DNA of 8,095 nucleotides, taken from Desulfovibrio sp. GTDB lineage: Bacteria; Desulfobacterota; Desulfovibrionia; Desulfovibrionales; Desulfovibrionaceae. Where the stretch lies: assembly GCA_031275955.1 (NCBI GenBank), contig JAISNZ010000236.1, positions 1 to 8,095 of the forward strand, given 5' to 3'. Numbering within the stretch: position 1 is the first letter of the stretch; every line of letters starts with the position of its first letter. Position numbers and translations under genes: made by a program. This document shows, one piece after another, positions 6,615 through 8,095 of the stretch. Below the pieces are notes generated by a model. That model had not been told where the DNA came from. It made no database searches and saw only the letters and a list, made by a program, of their open reading frames with translations.

Positions 6615-6630
6615 CGGCATATATTTTGCA
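6615..6630 (+). promoter_or_regulatory. Candidate sigma-54 (-24/-12) promoter of the liv operon
   Basis: The bases CGGCATATATTTTGCA align with the sigma-54 consensus TGGCAC-N5-TTGCA. The invariant GG (6616-6617) and GC (6628-6629) have exactly ten bases between them, and GGCA and TTTGCA match around them. Mismatches are the first T (C here) and two bases after GGCA. Transcription would start near 6641, giving a leader of roughly 59 bases before the livK ATG. No comparable sigma-70 pair is seen close by; TAGAAT at 6519-6524 lacks a -35 partner. A required activator gene is not in the window. Confidence 0.45.
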
Positions 6631-6699
6631 AGTTTGCCCCTCGGCGGGGTGTCGGATGTGACGCCCTCGGAGGAAACCTGTTGCCCAAAAGGAGAGAGT

Positions 6700-7875
6700 A
6701 TGCTCAGGCAGATACGCATGGCGGGGTTGGCCTGTATGGCGCTGGTGATCTTGGCCGGCGGCGCGCAGGCCGCGCAGCAGAGCATTAAAATCGGATTTCC
6801 CATTCCCATGACGGGAGAAATCCCCAAGGTAGGGGAATCCTCCAAGTTCGCCGCGGAAATGTTTCGGGAAGAAATCAACGCCAAGGGCGGACTTGAGGTG
6901 GGCGGAAAGCGCTATCCGCTGGAATTCATTTATGAAGACAACGAATCCAAGCCGGAATCCGCAGTTAACGTCACCCTGAAGCTCATTGAGCGCGATGGGG
7001 TCGTCGCCCTGGTCGGACCACAATCTTCCCGTCAGGCGGTTCCCGCGGGAGGCGTGGCCAACGACAATGAAACGCCGCTGATTTCCCCCTGGTCCACCAA
7101 CCCGGATACGACCAAGGACCGTCCCTGGGTTTTCCGGGCGGCCTTCCTGGACCCCTTCCAGGCTCCTGTGGCGGCCAATTTCGCGGCCCAACAGTTCAAG
7201 GCGAAGAAGACGGCGGTGGTCTTTGAGATCTCCAACGACTATTCCAAGGGACTGGCGGACATGTTCCGGGAAGTCTGGGAAAAACAGCACGGGGCGGGTT
7301 CGGTGCTGGCTTTTGAATCGCACGGGCCGAAGGATCAGGACTTTTCCGCCCAGTTGACAAAGATTATTGCCCTGAAGCCGGACTTCATCTTCCTGCCGGA
7401 AAACTACAGCTTCGCGGCCCTGATTATTCCCCAGGCCCGGGACCTCGGCTACAAGAATCCTTTCATGGGCTCCGACGCCTGGGGTTCAGCCGAGCTGATG
7501 GCCTTGTGCGGCGACTCCTGCAAGGGCCAGTTCTTCTCCACCCATTATGCCGCCGCCGGAGCCACGGGCGCCACCAAGGAATTCATTGACGCCTATACGA
7601 AAAAGTACGGCTATGTGCCCGACGACGTCGCCGCCCTGACCTGGGACTCCGTGCGCCTCATCACCCAGGCCATTCAAAAAAGCGGCAAGGTGGAAAGCAA
7701 TGTCCGCGCCATGCGCAAGATCGTCCGCGACCAGATGGCCGCCATCAAGGAATTTGACGGCATCACCGGCAAGATGAGCTTCGACGCCGAGGGCGACCCC
7801 ATCAAGTGCGCGGTGGTGGTGGAAATCTCCAACGAGGGACAATTCATCTTCAAGGAATCCGTCTGCCCCAAATAG
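6700..7875 (+). CDS. livK: Periplasmic branched-chain (hydrophobic) amino-acid binding protein of a LIV-type ABC transporter
   Basis: A 391-residue precursor of the Leu/Ile/Val-binding family (periplasmic binding fold type I). It captures the substrate in the periplasm and delivers it to the LivHMGF permease and ATPases. The N-terminus has Arg at 3 and 6, a hydrophobic stretch (7-20) and GAQA before A-Q-Q, predicting signal peptidase I cleavage after residue 24. The mature protein starts with the typical strand IKIGFPIPMTGE (29-40). It continues with AAEMFREEINAKGG (51-64), VVALVGPQSS (101-110), where such proteins contact the amino acid, then PLISPWSTNP (126-135) and FEISNDYSKGLAD (175-187). 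I chose the ATG at 6700 because AGGAG lies five bases upstream and the signal peptide begins there; the frame is open upstream to 6529 but that part is not protein-like. Four cysteines (270, 274, 370, 389) could form disulfides. livH follows. Exact ligand is uncertain: Leu, Ile and Val are likeliest, but aromatic amino acids or amides are possible. Confidence 0.92.
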   Translation: MLRQIRMAGLACMALVILAGGAQAAQQSIKIGFPIPMTGEIPKVGESSKFAAEMFREEINAKGGLEVGGKRYPLEFIYEDNESKPESAVNVTLKLIERDGVVALVGPQSSRQAVPAGGVANDNETPLISPWSTNPDTTKDRPWVFRAAFLDPFQAPVAANFAAQQFKAKKTAVVFEISNDYSKGLADMFREVWEKQHGAGSVLAFESHGPKDQDFSAQLTKIIALKPDFIFLPENYSFAALIIPQARDLGYKNPFMGSDAWGSAELMALCGDSCKGQFFSTHYAAAGATGATKEFIDAYTKKYGYVPDDVAALTWDSVRLITQAIQKSGKVESNVRAMRKIVRDQMAAIKEFDGITGKMSFDAEGDPIKCAVVVEISNEGQFIFKESVCPK

Positions 7876-7882
7876 CGCTCCT

Positions 7883-7930
7883 TTCCCCGTCCCGGGGACT
7901 TTCCCCTCCGGAAAGTCCCCGGCAGGGGAA
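7883..7930 (+). promoter_or_regulatory. Strong intercistronic stem-loop between livK and livH
   Basis: A perfect 13-bp inverted repeat, CCGGGGACTTTCC (7892-7904) and GGAAAGTCCCCGG (7910-7922), encloses a 5-base loop. An outer stem, TTCCCC (7883-7888) with GGGGAA (7925-7930), extends it across a small 3/2-base internal loop. It starts eight bases after the livK stop. No U-tract follows, so it is not a classical Rho-independent terminator. In transporter operons such hairpins commonly block 3' exonucleases and keep the binding-protein transcript abundant relative to the permease. That role, or partial termination, is inferred. Confidence 0.7.
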
Positions 7931-7973
7931 GAGCCCCGCGTTCGCGCCGCCCGCGCGACAGCGCTGTTGCTGA

Positions 7974-7994
7974 GCCGCCAGGCCCTCTGGCGGC
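7974..7994 (+). promoter_or_regulatory. Second stem-loop just upstream of livH
   Basis: GCCGCCAG (7974-7981) and CTGGCGGC (7987-7994) form a perfect 8-bp stem with a 5-base loop (GCCCT). The flanking CGCGC (7952-7956) and GCGCG could extend it. A 10-base palindrome, ACAGCGCTGT (7958-7967), lies just before it. The hairpin ends ten bases before the livH ribosome binding site (AGGAAGG, 8004-8010), so it could influence livH translation. There is no U-tract. Confidence 0.45.
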
Positions 7995-8018
7995 GATGCG
8001 CGCAGGAAGGTCCCCCCT

Positions 8019-8095
8019 ATGGAAGCATTTATCCAGCAGTGCGTGAACGCCTTGCAGTGGGGCAGTTTTTATGCCCTGATCGCCTTGGGCTACAC
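8019..8095 (+). CDS. livH: LIV-type ABC transporter permease LivH, 5' end only
   Basis: The first 25 codons of a gene that runs off the right edge. It encodes one of the two inner-membrane permeases of a LivKHMGF transporter, which carries the amino acid delivered by LivK across the inner membrane. The start reads MEAFIQQCVNALQWGSFYAL followed by IALGYT. The pattern of a short amphipathic lead followed by L..GS.YALIALGYT is the hallmark of LivH N-termini, where the first membrane segment begins. AGGAAGG (8004-8010) lies eight bases before the ATG. It is 143 bases downstream of the livK stop, on the same strand and beyond two stem-loops, so it is most likely co-transcribed with livK at a lower level. 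Only the first membrane segment is visible, but the match and the context make the call fairly safe. LivM, LivG and LivF are expected further right. Confidence 0.87.
   Translation, partial: MEAFIQQCVNALQWGSFYALIALGY

Noticed and set aside
6529..6699. Upstream extension of the livK reading frame
   Set aside because: The extension has no ribosome binding site and would bury the signal peptide, while the ATG at 6700 has both a good site and a signal sequence at the start.

Overview
The window is a compact, GC-rich stretch of bacterial chromosome. It carries seven complete or partial housekeeping and transport genes plus one partial lipoprotein gene. The gene set and protein style suggest a Gram-negative anaerobe of the Desulfovibrio group (Desulfobacterota): a PaaK-type aryl-CoA ligase, a LIV-type ABC transporter with its own leader region, and purD-purE translationally coupled. 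That placement is inference from general resemblance. No 16S or other marker gene is present.

Left part, minus strand (1-2057): purD, purE and a short lipoprotein gene read leftwards as a tight operon. purD and purE share an ATGA overlap. The purE stop codon is followed directly and in the same frame by the ATG of the lipoprotein gene, which runs off the left edge. purD and purE catalyse de novo purine steps: GAR synthesis and N5-CAIR mutation.

Middle, plus strand (2222-4593): a divergent 164-bp spacer separates purD from a phenylacetate-CoA ligase family gene (paaK-like). The last codons of that gene overlap the GTG start of queA, which encodes the tRNA queuosine enzyme. The two look translationally coupled although their functions are unrelated.

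Right part, plus strand (4757-8095): ilvB encodes the acetolactate synthase large subunit and has no ilvN after it. A 245-bp AT-rich spacer with several symmetrical elements and a good sigma-54-type -24/-12 candidate follows. Then come livK (periplasmic branched-chain or hydrophobic amino-acid binding protein) and the first 25 codons of livH (permease). A very strong stem-loop without a U-tract lies between livK and livH, and probably keeps binding-protein mRNA more abundant than permease mRNA. Branched-chain amino-acid synthesis (ilvB) therefore sits beside a probable branched-chain amino-acid uptake operon.

I found no mobile element, CRISPR array, tRNA or rRNA, and no clearly new system. 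The most interesting material is regulatory: the ilvB-livK spacer and the livK-livH hairpins. The orphan PaaK-like enzyme of unknown substrate is also worth a look. Long open frames opposite purE, paaK, queA and ilvB are GC-driven shadows.
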